DNA from: Antrihabitans auranticaus
Lineage (GTDB): Bacteria; Actinomycetota; Actinomycetes; Mycobacteriales; Mycobacteriaceae
Reading direction: 5' to 3'
DNA: 64,000 bases
NCBI RefSeq assembly: GCF_016481275.1
Contig: NZ_JAEMNW010000012.1
Location: 1-64,000, forward strand
Below are positions 35,301 to 42,884 of this stretch, piece by piece (the stretch's first letter is position 1; each line of letters begins with the position of its first letter). The notes under the pieces were generated by a model that made no database searches, was not told the origin of the DNA, and saw only the letters and a list, made by a program, of their open reading frames with translations. A program made the translations under genes and the position numbers.

Positions 35301-36914
35301 ATGAAGTCCGACAAGGAGAAGGACCGGCTTCTTTCTGGCATCGATGTCGATCGGCCGGAGATCGTGATCGGCCTTGTCGGGGCGATTGGAACGCGACTCG
35401 GTGAGGTGGAGGCCAAGCTCGAGCGCGCGCTCACGAGTGTTGGCTACCGGACGAGCCGTCTTCGAGTGAGCGCGGCGATCACGGAGGCCACCGCTCGCCG
35501 AGCCGCCGAGATACCGGAATCGCTCACCAAGGTCGATCGATTGATGGACCAGGGCGACTTTCTTCGCGAACAGATCAAGCACGGTGGTGCGGCTGCAGCG
35601 CTCGCGATCACCGAGATCGCGGGCGAACGAAACGAGGGTCTTACGGGCGGCGAGTCTCGCGCCGAGCGTGAAGGTTTTGCCACAATCGTCCGACAGTTGA
35701 AGCATCCGAAGGAAGTCCAGCTGCTCCGAGCTGTATACGGACCGAGGTTCATCCTGATCGGTGCTTGGGCGCCGGAGGAGGAGCGACGGAAAGCCACCCA
35801 AGATTCGCTACGCAGCCATCATCCGGGAGAGTCGGCGTCGTTCTATACCGACAATGCCGCGCGGCTGACCGAGCGCGACGAGAAAGACGCCACCAAGCCG
35901 CTCGGTCAAAGCGTACGGAAAACGTTCGAACTGGCTGACGCTTTCGTGGCTCTCATCCCAGGACAAGATTCCGCAGATCAAATCAGCAGGATCGTGGAGT
36001 TGTTGTTCGGGAGCCCATTCATCACACCTACTCGCGACGAGCACGCCATGGCTCACGCGGCAGCCGCAAGCCTGCGTTCATCGGATGCCGGTCGGCAGGT
36101 CGGCGCAGTTGTCGCCGACGAGGACGGTGAGATCTTGGTGACCGGGGTCAACGAGGTTCCCAAACCTGGTGGCGGGCAGTACTGGCCGGACCACAATCCG
36201 GATCATCGAGACTTTCAGTCCGGCTTCGATGTCAACGAACGGCTGAAACTCACTCTGATCACCGACATCCTGGCGAAGTTGCAGCAGGCAGGGGGCTGGC
36301 TGTCGGCGAAGTGTCAGGACGAGGAGTTGAGCAAGCTGGCGCACCGAGCGGTCGTCGACGGACCGTTGACCGACAGTCGTGTGACCGGCATTCTCGAGTT
36401 CGGTCGGGTTGCGCATGCCGAGATGGCGGCGATCTGCACTGCGGCGCGTCGGGGGACTGCGATCGGTGGTGAAACGATGTACTCGACCACCTATCCGTGC
36501 CATGAATGTGCTCGGTTGATCATTGCCAGCGGGATACAACGGGTGGTGTACATCGATCCGTACCCGAAATCTCAGGTGCCGGAGATGTATCCCCATCAGA
36601 TCGTCGACGGAAGTGCTCCGACTACGAATCGATCGGACGTAGTGACGTTCGAACCGTTCCGGGGTGTGGCTCCACGCCTGTATCGATCTGTGTTCATGAT
36701 GCCTGACCGCGGGCGAGAGGACCTGACCGGCGAATACGCGTCGTGGGATGCGGCTGAGGCTGCACCCCGGCTCGTCGCGGACGCCGAAGCCATCCATTCC
36801 GTCATCGACGTCGAGCAGGGGGTGATCGGCGAAACACGGAAAGTGCTCGCTGAACTCGGCTTCCTTCCCGCAGGTGGGAGCCACGCCGACAGCGAGAAAG
36901 CCGTGCAGAGCTGA
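35301..36914 (+). CDS. avcD: Anti-phage dCTP deaminase (AvcD type)
   Basis: 537 residues from ATG 35301 with GGAAGGAAT upstream. The N-terminal P-loop-like nucleotide-binding domain opens IVIGLVGAIGTRLGEVEAKL (degenerate Walker A at residues 24-34). The C-terminal zinc-dependent cytidine-deaminase fold has the HAE motif in GRVAHAEMAAI (His372, Glu374) and the PCxxC motif in TTYPCHECARLI (Cys400, Cys403). This two-domain design is that of anti-phage dCTP/dCMP deaminases, which deplete dCTP in infected cells, and differs entirely from the housekeeping dcd at 43.3 kb. Its neighbours (AbiEi remnant, ubiquitin-like operon, nuclease) support a defence role. Activity control by an upstream RNA is inferred. 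Confidence 0.88.
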   Translation: MKSDKEKDRLLSGIDVDRPEIVIGLVGAIGTRLGEVEAKLERALTSVGYRTSRLRVSAAITEATARRAAEIPESLTKVDRLMDQGDFLREQIKHGGAAAALAITEIAGERNEGLTGGESRAEREGFATIVRQLKHPKEVQLLRAVYGPRFILIGAWAPEEERRKATQDSLRSHHPGESASFYTDNAARLTERDEKDATKPLGQSVRKTFELADAFVALIPGQDSADQISRIVELLFGSPFITPTRDEHAMAHAAAASLRSSDAGRQVGAVVADEDGEILVTGVNEVPKPGGGQYWPDHNPDHRDFQSGFDVNERLKLTLITDILAKLQQAGGWLSAKCQDEELSKLAHRAVVDGPLTDSRVTGILEFGRVAHAEMAAICTAARRGTAIGGETMYSTTYPCHECARLIIASGIQRVVYIDPYPKSQVPEMYPHQIVDGSAPTTNRSDVVTFEPFRGVAPRLYRSVFMMPDRGREDLTGEYASWDAAEAAPRLVADAEAIHSVIDVEQGVIGETRKVLAELGFLPAGGSHADSEKAVQS

Positions 36915-36972
36915 CCCCGTGTCCCGGATCTCTAGATTTGTCGGTGTCGTGTGGTGAGATATCTACAAGGGT

Positions 36973-37241
36973 ATGGTTTGGGTGGATCTGGAGGGTATGT
37001 TGAGCGAATCGCGAATGATGGCCGAGTTTGCCCGAGCCGAGGCACGTGCAAGTAACAATTCTCAGGGTGGTTCTCGACCGGTAATCGTTCGGTCGACCCC
37101 GGTCACCCGCGCGAGTGTCATGCGGAGCAATCGCTCGTCGTCGACCCGAAGCAGCAAGGGTACGACGAGGTAGCAATCGGAACCGTCGAGTATCTGGACG
37201 AACCGGTTGCGGGAACACCGCGACTGGTTCACTGCATGTAA
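36973..37241 (+). pseudogene. Small frameshifted gene after avcD (unrecognised)
   Basis: An ATG at 36973 opens MVWVDLEGMLSESRMMAEFA, then RAEARASNNSQ. Around 37056-37080 the protein-like signal moves into another frame, where DPGHPRECHAEQSLVVDPKQ, then QGYDEVAIGTVEYLDEPVAG, then TPRLVHCM runs to TAA 37239-37241. That frame has no start codon of its own and is open only from 37056. Together they would give a protein of about 88 residues. This looks like a single-nucleotide frameshift in a small gene co-directional with avcD. A sequencing error or programmed frameshift cannot be excluded. I do not recognise the family. Confidence 0.35.
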
Positions 37242-37276
37242 GTCGGCGAGTCAACGGGCCTCACAATGCTGGATAC

Positions 37277-37732
37277 TCATTCCTGTCGCCAGAGCCTTCG
37301 GCGTAGTCGGTCCCACCGCGTACTGTGCTGTTGCTTACCTTCCGGCTTGTGCGACGCGTCGGGTATGTCTAACGGTCCGTCGTCGCTACCGGTCCATTCA
37401 TCGTACTTGAGCGCAAATCGGTCCTGTGTCCGGTTGCGGGCGATCTCGATCGGGGAGAACTGTCGAGCAGGGTGGACGCGCCCACGATCGAGGACGTAGT
37501 GGGACCGGCATGGCAGGGTCCAATTCCCCACGGACGGCCACAGCGAGATGTTGTGCCCGTCGTAGGTGATGGACCACTGTGCCGGGGAGAGCGGGGTGAC
37601 GACCTCCTGGCCGCATCCACAGGCGCAGAGGTGCATGCAGGTGCCGAACTCGATGGACACGTAGAACACGCCGGCGTCAGGGGCGGTCGGGAACATGTCG
37701 ACGAACTCGGGCCTCAGGCGTTCGATCTTCAC
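37277..37732 (-). CDS. DUF6527 family protein of the ubiquitin-like operon
   Basis: 151 residues. A cysteine-rich metal site is evident: CMHLCACGCGQEVVTPLSP (Cys32, 36, 38, 40) and GNWTLPCRSHYVL (Cys75, His78), with a SLWPSVGNW beta segment between them, the pattern of DUF6527. These proteins co-occur with multiubiquitin Ubl and DUF6791-ThiF genes. I recall recent proposals that DUF6527 is the Ubl-processing or deconjugating peptidase of such operons (BubE), but cannot verify this here. The start ATG at 37732 overlaps the E1 stop by 4 bp (ATGA), so it is translationally coupled as the last gene of the operon. The basic tail (RWDRLRRRLWRQE) is variable. Confidence 0.82.
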   Translation of the reverse strand: MKIERLRPEFVDMFPTAPDAGVFYVSIEFGTCMHLCACGCGQEVVTPLSPAQWSITYDGHNISLWPSVGNWTLPCRSHYVLDRGRVHPARQFSPIEIARNRTQDRFALKYDEWTGSDDGPLDIPDASHKPEGKQQHSTRWDRLRRRLWRQE

Positions 37733-38916
37733 TCGCCGGTCTCCTCGTCGGGCGCCTCGTTGGTGACGTCGTTGGTGTAGATCGAGTAGGTCGCGAACGT
37801 CTCACCGGTGCCGTCGGCGTAGAAGCCGAGAGAGCGTTTCCACCGGCCGACGGCGAGCGTCGCGTTCAACGCATTCAGGTCGGCTACTTGGATGTTGCGG
37901 TCATAGTCGTCGCGTTCGACTGCAGGTTTCGGGATCCGCGCCAACGCCGCAGCAGTGTCGCCGCCGGGTGCGGCGAAGACGATCCGGAGCAAACCCGACA
38001 GCTTGGCGTCGATCTCTTCCACACCCATACCGACATCGATGAACGGAATCCCGCGCCGGGACAGATGAGCGGCAATCGTCGGCTTCATCGTCGCGTCGTC
38101 CATCGCGACGAAGACGAAGGTTGCGCCGTCGAGGAGGGCCAAGTTCTCGGCGGTGATACATGTGCGCTCGGTTGCGATGCCGGTGTGCATCCGCCCGTAC
38201 AGATCGGCGAAGTAGTCGACCTTCGCGGGGCGTTCACGCAGCTGGTCGAGGGCCGCTGCACCGGGGGCCCGAAACGCGTTGTGGTTGTCGAAGGTGTCGT
38301 CGTCGACGAGCAGGATGCTCTCGACGGGTGTCTTGGCGACCTGGTCGAGGATGTAGCCGCCGGTGCCGCCGAGTCCGATGATGACGATCCGCTGCTCGAG
38401 GAACACCTGGTTGAGCGCGGCGAGCCCTGCGCGCGAAGAGGCGGTGTCGCGGTAACGGAAGGGCAGGTCGTCTTCGGCTTCCTGCCACGCCGCGCCGGGC
38501 GTGGCGATCACGTTGTCGTCGAGCGCCATCGCGGGGTGGCTCAGAATGCGGACGTAGGCGGTGACCTTTTCGTACTGGGACGGGTAGCCGTCAGGGCCGG
38601 GTTTGCTCGACAACATGAACCGCGCGGCGAGTTCGTCCGAAACGACTCGGGCCTCGGGGTTCGCCAGGCTCAGCGGCACGCCGTGCTCGTTGCACGGTGT
38701 CGTGCCGCCGAACCAGATCCGGTGGTCGGTGTCGGAGACGATCCGCTCACCGCTGACGGTCACGGGGTAGGTGAGGAACCCGTAGGTGACGGTCCTGTCG
38801 ACCGTCACGTACGGGATTTGGCGTATCAGAAGGTGGTTGGCCACGATGCTGACGTCGTATCCGTCGTAGAGGAGACGGCGGAGGTCGCCATCACGAGCGA
38901 GAGGTGCGGTAGACAT
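37729..38916 (-). CDS. E1-like ThiF adenylyltransferase with N-terminal DUF6791
   Basis: 395 residues from ATG 38916. Residues 1 to about 165 fit the DUF6791 domain (IRQIPYVTVDRTVTYGFLTY, then WFGGTTPCNEHGVPL). From about residue 175 comes a ThiF/E1 adenylation domain: IVIIGLGGTGGYILDQVAKT (ATP loop), ILLVDDDTFDNHNAFRAPGA (Asp and Asn/Arg contacts), and FVFVAMDDATMKPTIAAHL. Canonical E1 proteins have two CxxC zinc pairs and a catalytic cysteine; this protein has only two cysteines (Cys75 in DUF6791 and one in ERTCITAENL), so zinc knuckles are absent. It would adenylate the Ubl C-terminus. It overlaps the Ubl gene by 26 bp and the DUF6527 gene by 4 bp. Confidence 0.85.
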   Translation of the reverse strand: MSTAPLARDGDLRRLLYDGYDVSIVANHLLIRQIPYVTVDRTVTYGFLTYPVTVSGERIVSDTDHRIWFGGTTPCNEHGVPLSLANPEARVVSDELAARFMLSSKPGPDGYPSQYEKVTAYVRILSHPAMALDDNVIATPGAAWQEAEDDLPFRYRDTASSRAGLAALNQVFLEQRIVIIGLGGTGGYILDQVAKTPVESILLVDDDTFDNHNAFRAPGAAALDQLRERPAKVDYFADLYGRMHTGIATERTCITAENLALLDGATFVFVAMDDATMKPTIAAHLSRRGIPFIDVGMGVEEIDAKLSGLLRIVFAAPGGDTAAALARIPKPAVERDDYDRNIQVADLNALNATLAVGRWKRSLGFYADGTGETFATYSIYTNDVTNEAPDEETGE

Positions 38917-39175
38917 CGAACACCATCTTGTTCTTGACCTTGACACTGCGGCCCGGGGTGAGCGAGCCCTCACGCTTGTCCTGGTGACCGCGAGTGAACC
39001 GGACCGTCACCTCCTCGCCGTCGCCGACCGGATGGCCGGGATACGTGAGTTCGACGACCTCCTCGTAGGAGATCGTCCGCTCCGCCCACTCGTGCGGTCG
39101 CGTGTTCACCACAATCGTGACCGTGCGGTCGTGGTGCTCGTGACCGACCGTCGTCTCGATCTCGGGTGCCGTCAT
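38891..39175 (-). CDS. Ubiquitin-like protein (single multiubiquitin-type domain)
   Basis: 94 residues from ATG 39175, with GGAG 8 nt upstream. After a short polar arm comes one beta-grasp domain of the multiubiquitin family: TVTIVVNTRPHEWAERTISY, then EEVVELTYPG, then VTVRFTRGHQDKREGSLTPG, then SVKVKNKMVFDVYRTSRS to the end. Relatives carry one to several such domains in tandem; here there is a single one. The C-terminus is ...YRTSRS, with no Gly-Gly, so conjugation would need trimming or use a different terminal residue. First gene of the Ubl-E1-DUF6527 operon and divergent from an XRE regulator across a strong palindrome. Confidence 0.85.
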   Translation of the reverse strand: MTAPEIETTVGHEHHDRTVTIVVNTRPHEWAERTISYEEVVELTYPGHPVGDGEEVTVRFTRGHQDKREGSLTPGRSVKVKNKMVFDVYRTSRS

Positions 39176-39206
39176 AACGCTGCTCCTGTTCTGTATCGAA
39201 TGTAAC

Positions 39207-39232
39207 GCACTGCTCGAAATATCGAGCAGTGC
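39207..39232. promoter_or_regulatory. Palindromic operator in the Ubl/XRE divergent promoter
   Basis: GCACTGCTCGA (39207-39217), 4-bp spacer AATA, TCGAGCAGTGC (39222-39232): a perfect 11-bp inverted repeat. A third copy of the half-site, TCGAGCAGTGC, lies at 39258-39268 just ahead of the XRE gene. Such a palindrome plus half-site suits binding by the adjacent XRE protein with control of both directions. Binding is inferred. Confidence 0.7.
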
Positions 39233-39286
39233 TAGCATAGCAGGCATGACCGACATGTCGAGCAGTGCACGCAATGTGGGGCAACG

Positions 39287-39661
39287 TTGACGGGCGGGCC
39301 CACCGTCGATGTGAAGTCGCTACACGCGGCGATGGACGCAGCCCGCGCGCAGGCCGGCCTGTCGTGGCGACAAGTCGCGAAAGAACTCGGAGTCAGCGCC
39401 TCGACCATCTCTCGGATGGCACAAGGTCTTCGGCCTGACGTGACCGCATTCGCGGCAATGACCACCTGGCTCCGGATGCCGGCCGAGAAGTTCTATCAGA
39501 ACGCTGATCGATCGGATCGAGACCCGGACCTCGTGGCGTCGCTAGGACCGTTGCTTCGAGCACGAAGCGACCTGACCGAGAAGGATGTCTCCTACCTTGA
39601 AGACGTCATCGCAGCAGCCGCCCGCCGATTCAAATCCGAGCGCGAAGAGAGCCCCGATTAG
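39287..39661 (+). CDS. XRE-family HTH regulator
   Basis: About 124 residues from TTG 39287 behind GGGG, or 116 from GTG 39311; the start is uncertain. The HTH is clear: GLSWRQVAKELGVSASTISR, then MAQGLRPDVTAFAAMTTWL. A C-terminal helical tail follows. It is divergent from the ubiquitin-like operon, and the ImmA/IrrE gene follows in an overlapping or tightly coupled arrangement. XRE-ImmA/IrrE pairs commonly act as repressor plus repressor-cleaving metallopeptidase in mobile elements (the ImmR/ImmA paradigm), which suggests that the operon is induced by DNA damage or infection. Confidence 0.85.
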   Translation: MTGGPTVDVKSLHAAMDAARAQAGLSWRQVAKELGVSASTISRMAQGLRPDVTAFAAMTTWLRMPAEKFYQNADRSDRDPDLVASLGPLLRARSDLTEKDVSYLEDVIAAAARRFKSEREESPD

Positions 39662-40238
39662 ACGGCGGACCGCGTGGACACAATCGCGCATGCGTGAGGT
39701 CGCCCAGGAGGAACGCAGCGGCCTCGGGTTGAACGACCATGAGCCGCTCGACCCCTATGCCCTCGCCCGCGAGCACGGCATACCCGTATACACCCTATCC
39801 GACCTGCGCGACCACGATCTGGAACCCGACGCCCTGGACCACTTCCACGGAGCAAGCACCTCGTCGTGGTCGGCTGCTCTAATCCCGTTCGATACGGCGA
39901 GAATCATCGTCGAAAACGATGCGCACTCGCTGGTGCGACGGCGCAGCAACATTGCCCACGAACTCGGTCACCATCTCCTCGAGCACTCCTTCGACAACGT
40001 CATCCTCGGCGAGGACCACAAGCGGCAGTTCGACACCCACCAGGAAAAGCAGGCGAAGTTCATGTCGGGTGAACTTCTGATTCCCGACAAAGCCGCTCGC
40101 CGCGCCGCATACGACAACTGGGACAACGCCCAGGTTGCCCGCGCCTTCGCCGTCAGTGAACAGTTCGCCCAGATGCGAATGTATGGCGCCAGGGTGATCG
40201 CCGAACGGGCCGCAAAGAAATTCGGAATCTCCCGGTAG
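39585..40238 (+). CDS. ImmA/IrrE family metallopeptidase
   Basis: Up to 217 residues. The zinc-protease motif HELGHHLLEH lies in SNIAHELGHHLLEHSFDN, followed by the EKQAKFMSGELLIPDKAA segment whose Glu completes the site; both are diagnostic of ImmA/IrrE peptidases. Homology appears to begin at RRRTAWTQSRMREVAQEERS, before the ATG at 39690, so translation probably starts upstream inside the XRE gene. ATG 39585 would overlap XRE by 77 bp, and the exact start is unresolved. Its likely substrate is the neighbouring XRE repressor. An alternative is that it processes a component of the ubiquitin-like system. Confidence 0.85.
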   Translation: MSPTLKTSSQQPPADSNPSAKRAPIRRRTAWTQSRMREVAQEERSGLGLNDHEPLDPYALAREHGIPVYTLSDLRDHDLEPDALDHFHGASTSSWSAALIPFDTARIIVENDAHSLVRRRSNIAHELGHHLLEHSFDNVILGEDHKRQFDTHQEKQAKFMSGELLIPDKAARRAAYDNWDNAQVARAFAVSEQFAQMRMYGARVIAERAAKKFGISR

Positions 40239-40241
40239 CCT

Positions 40242-40262
40242 TCACCGTGGGATCAACGGTGA
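40242..40262. terminator. Hairpin after the metallopeptidase gene
   Basis: TCACCGT (40242-40248), 7-nt loop, ACGGTGA (40256-40262), beginning 3 bp after the stop codon at 40238. There is no T-tract, so it may be a weak terminator or a protein-binding site. Confidence 0.35.
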
Positions 40263-40422
40263 TATGACCCGCGCCCGGCTCGGTTCGCACGAGCCGGTGC
40301 GGTCCGACAGTGAGTTCGGTGGCCCGCGTCAGTCCAGCACCCGTTCGCAGAACCGAGCCCGGCCAGCTCGCCCCGACGGTTCGGAACTCTCTTCGTCGGG
40401 CTGATTCGGTGCGAGGACAATC

Positions 40423-40704
40423 GTGAATATGCATGGACCCGATTTGCCTCCGGCAGACATGCCGTTCGATATCGACTCTTTCGTGCACCGGTGGCCCACC
40501 GCGGTCGAAAAGAGCGAACTCGTCGACGGCCGCGTGTTGTTGTTCACCGGGATATTCGACGAGCGCGACGCCGTCATCGCGCGGCACACCTATCCGGGTC
40601 GGATCGTGCTGGTCAACCAGGGCGGCAGCCCGGAAGTCCGTCCCGGCGGCGACAGTACCGACCCGCAGTCCGTGGTCGACCGCTACCGCACCGACAGTCG
40701 ATGA
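40423..40704 (+). CDS. Small hypothetical protein upstream of nuclease
   Basis: 93 residues from GTG 40423, with GAGGA 5 nt upstream; ATG 40429 is an alternative. It is acidic and globular-looking: MPFDIDSFVHRWPTAVEKSE, then LVDGRVLLFTGIFDERDAVI, then TYPGRIVLVNQGGSPEV, with a disordered tail. There is no signal peptide, membrane segment or family I recognise. Its stop lies 19 bp before the GTG start of a nuclease-domain gene, so the two are probably co-expressed, and a control or immunity role toward the nuclease is possible but unproven. Confidence 0.6.
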   Translation: MNMHGPDLPPADMPFDIDSFVHRWPTAVEKSELVDGRVLLFTGIFDERDAVIARHTYPGRIVLVNQGGSPEVRPGGDSTDPQSVVDRYRTDSR

Positions 40705-40723
40705 CAGAAGGGACAATCATCTT

Positions 40724-41734
40724 GTGACCGATTGGCTGTCGTCGTTCGTCGACTCGCTGGAGCCCGCCGCTCCCCAAAGGACCGTGGTGTCGGTGCGAAC
40801 CATTCGCGCCGCGATCGAGGCTGCGCTGATGTCTTACACGCGTATCGATCTCGAGGTCGTTCTCGCCGACGAGCTGAAAATGCCATGGACACAGGACGAT
40901 TCCCCCTCGGATCCTCGTTACACGAAACGCGACCTGATTTCGGCTTACACCGAGGACTGGACCCTGCCGCAGCTCATCGGACTGGCGAGGCGCGTCGTCG
41001 CCGAATGCGACGCACCGGCAACCAGCGAGTTGCCGCAGCTCATCGCCGAGTTCGACAAGCGCGGCGGGGTCGCAGCGGCCCCGAAGAACTTGATCTTCGC
41101 CGCGAACGGTCCCAAACCGGAACTCGTCCTCCGCGACGCTGTCAACAACGACATCGAGATCACCAAGAACGCGGAGTTCTGCCTCGTCTTCGACGACCCC
41201 GTCCCGGCAGACGGACTCACGTTCGCGCACATGGTCGACTGGTGGCGGCGGCGCGAGCGCATGGGCGACGACCTCGACGACCGTACGGTCGGGCTGGGTC
41301 TCCATCAACGGCTCGTCGAGAGCCTGGGCGACAACGACGCCGAAAAGCTGATCTTCGACGTCTACTGCCGCCGTTACAGGGCGCACGGCTTCGGAATTCC
41401 CGCCCTGATCCCGCAGGTCTACCTTCACTACGACCCGTACACGAGTCGGCACCGTGGTGACAAGAACAAGCCGCTTGCACGTCAGCGCATGGACTTCCTG
41501 CTCCTCTTCAGCGACCGGCAAAGGGTTGTCATCGAACTCGACGGCAAGCAGCACTACTCCGACGGCAACGGTCGCGCCGATCCGGCCCTCTACGCTCGAA
41601 TGGTCGCCGAAGATCGCCGGCTCCGACTCGACGGGTACGAGGTCTATCGATTCGGCGGTGCAGAACTCACGGCGCCGGACGCGCAAGACATGCTGACGAA
41701 ATTCTTCGACGACCTGCACCGGCGCATGACCTAG
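40724..41734 (+). CDS. Predicted PD-(D/E)XK-type nuclease, abortive-infection-like
   Basis: 336 residues from GTG 40724 (AAGGGA upstream). The C-terminal domain has a PD-(D/E)XK nuclease layout: Asp257 in RQRMDFLLLFSD, then Glu271-x-Asp273-Gly-Lys275 in VVIELDGKQHYSDGNG, followed by a helix with ARMVAEDRRLRLDGYEVYRF, as in DUF559/restriction-like nucleases. The N-terminal 110 residues are a helical domain, perhaps a sensor or adaptor (TRIDLEVVLADELKMPWTQD). I recall similar proteins annotated with AbiJ-type N-terminal domains. Placed in a defence island downstream of a small protein, it is a candidate infection-triggered nuclease. Confidence 0.7.
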   Translation: MTDWLSSFVDSLEPAAPQRTVVSVRTIRAAIEAALMSYTRIDLEVVLADELKMPWTQDDSPSDPRYTKRDLISAYTEDWTLPQLIGLARRVVAECDAPATSELPQLIAEFDKRGGVAAAPKNLIFAANGPKPELVLRDAVNNDIEITKNAEFCLVFDDPVPADGLTFAHMVDWWRRRERMGDDLDDRTVGLGLHQRLVESLGDNDAEKLIFDVYCRRYRAHGFGIPALIPQVYLHYDPYTSRHRGDKNKPLARQRMDFLLLFSDRQRVVIELDGKQHYSDGNGRADPALYARMVAEDRRLRLDGYEVYRFGGAELTAPDAQDMLTKFFDDLHRRMT

Positions 41735-42429
41735 ACACCGGGGTACAGAGTGCCGCAATCGTTTTATCTTGCGATGCCGATGTCGACCACTCGAGCAGGG
41801 GACGGCGCCACCTCTATCGGTCGTCGCACGTGCCGACTTAACCGCGGACGGCACGGGACTTGATGCACGCACCGTCGCCGGGCAGGTCGAGTAGCGCGTG
41901 GACCCTTTCAGATTAACGCGACAGTGCGAAAGCGTCGACAGCCCAGCGACGAAGCAGGTCCAGCTCACAGATCTCACACGCGCCGCGGGTTGCGGATCGG
42001 ATTTCAGCGGGTCTTCGTGAACTCCTCTCGGGATCTGGGCGATATTTCGGCCGATCCCGTTTGCCCGCAGCACTGCTGCTGCGTGTAGTCGCGCGTGAAC
42101 TCCTTTGTGCGCCGGCCGCAACGACTGGCAGCGTGGCTGCGTCGGCTCAGGAAACCCCGTTCGGGTAAACGCAGCACCAGTGCTAACACACCGGATTTCG
42201 CATTCTCGAGGTTCCGTCTGTCGGGCCGCGGATTTAGGATGATCAATAATCGGTCACCACAATCGAACCGTGCCCATCGGGTGCGGCAGCAGGATTGTCG
42301 CGCAGGCGACGATCGACTCGATAGCCGATGCCTAAGGGTGGTGATCTAATCCGGCAATTGCCTCGCACATGGTGAAAGACACTTACGGCAATCGGTGTCA
42401 TTCTGATCAGCTGCCAGCGATTAACCGTC
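41735..42429. other. Gene-free stretch inside the accessory island
   Basis: About 700 bp with numerous stops in all frames and short frames only. A short near-repeat, GTGAACTCCTCTC / GTGAACTCCTTTG, occurs at about 42017 and 42088. No RNA gene, promoter pair or protein family is recognised. It looks like decayed mobile-element DNA. Confidence 0.4.
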
Positions 42430-42849
42430 ATGGCGTTCTGCATGAGGAGTTCTGCACTCATGACGATACTTCTCGTGTCGCCTGTCCGCGCCAGGCCTGC
42501 GTCGCTCCTATCAGCTTGGCTGACCGGTGTCTGCGTATACCCGTGGGGGCGCGTCGTACCGGTCCGTCACGATTGTGTGCGGCCGGTGCGACGCGTGTGT
42601 ACTGCGTCCGGGGACGACCCGCTGGTGGTCTCGCGGCGACGGGGGCCTGATCAGGCCGCCGCCCTGGTGGGATCCTTCGACACGCCCCGGGATGTCCCCC
42701 GGCTGACCGTCGCGCGACTGCGGTCGACGTGGCTGACCTCTGTGCTGACCGACCTCGCACTAGGGGAAGTGTTCGCAGCGGCGGCAATCGTCAGCGGCAA
42801 AGCCTTTTCGGACCTTTCCACATACCTCCCCGCGGCGGAGATCGGCTGA
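42430..42849 (+). pseudogene. Integrase-associated gene remnant
   Basis: A 139-codon frame whose second half looks like protein (SRRRGPDQAAALVGSFDTPR, then LTVARLRSTWLTSVLTDLAL, then IVSGKAFSDLSTYLPAAE). The first half is cysteine- and arginine-rich without a clear fold, and there is no convincing start. The LRSTWLTSVL...LSTYLP pattern recalls the C-terminal part of actinobacterial tyrosine-recombinase-like genes, but the catalytic His/Arg/Tyr are not visible, so this is probably a fragment. The next frame begins 35 bp later with its own strong ribosome site. Confidence 0.4.
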
Positions 42850-42884
42850 CCCGGTTGGCGCTGGCTCGCCGGAGGAGGGTCGTG

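Noticed and set aside
34018-37276. Search for a direct repeat of the tRNA-Gly 3' end (attL) at the left side of the island
   Set aside because: No stretch resembling GGGAATCGAACCCG or its neighbours was seen by eye; the left boundary of the island therefore remains undefined.
40613-42121. 502-codon minus-strand frame covering the Abi-like nuclease region
   Set aside because: No ribosome site or protein family; the opposite strand holds a recognisable nuclease with catalytic residues.
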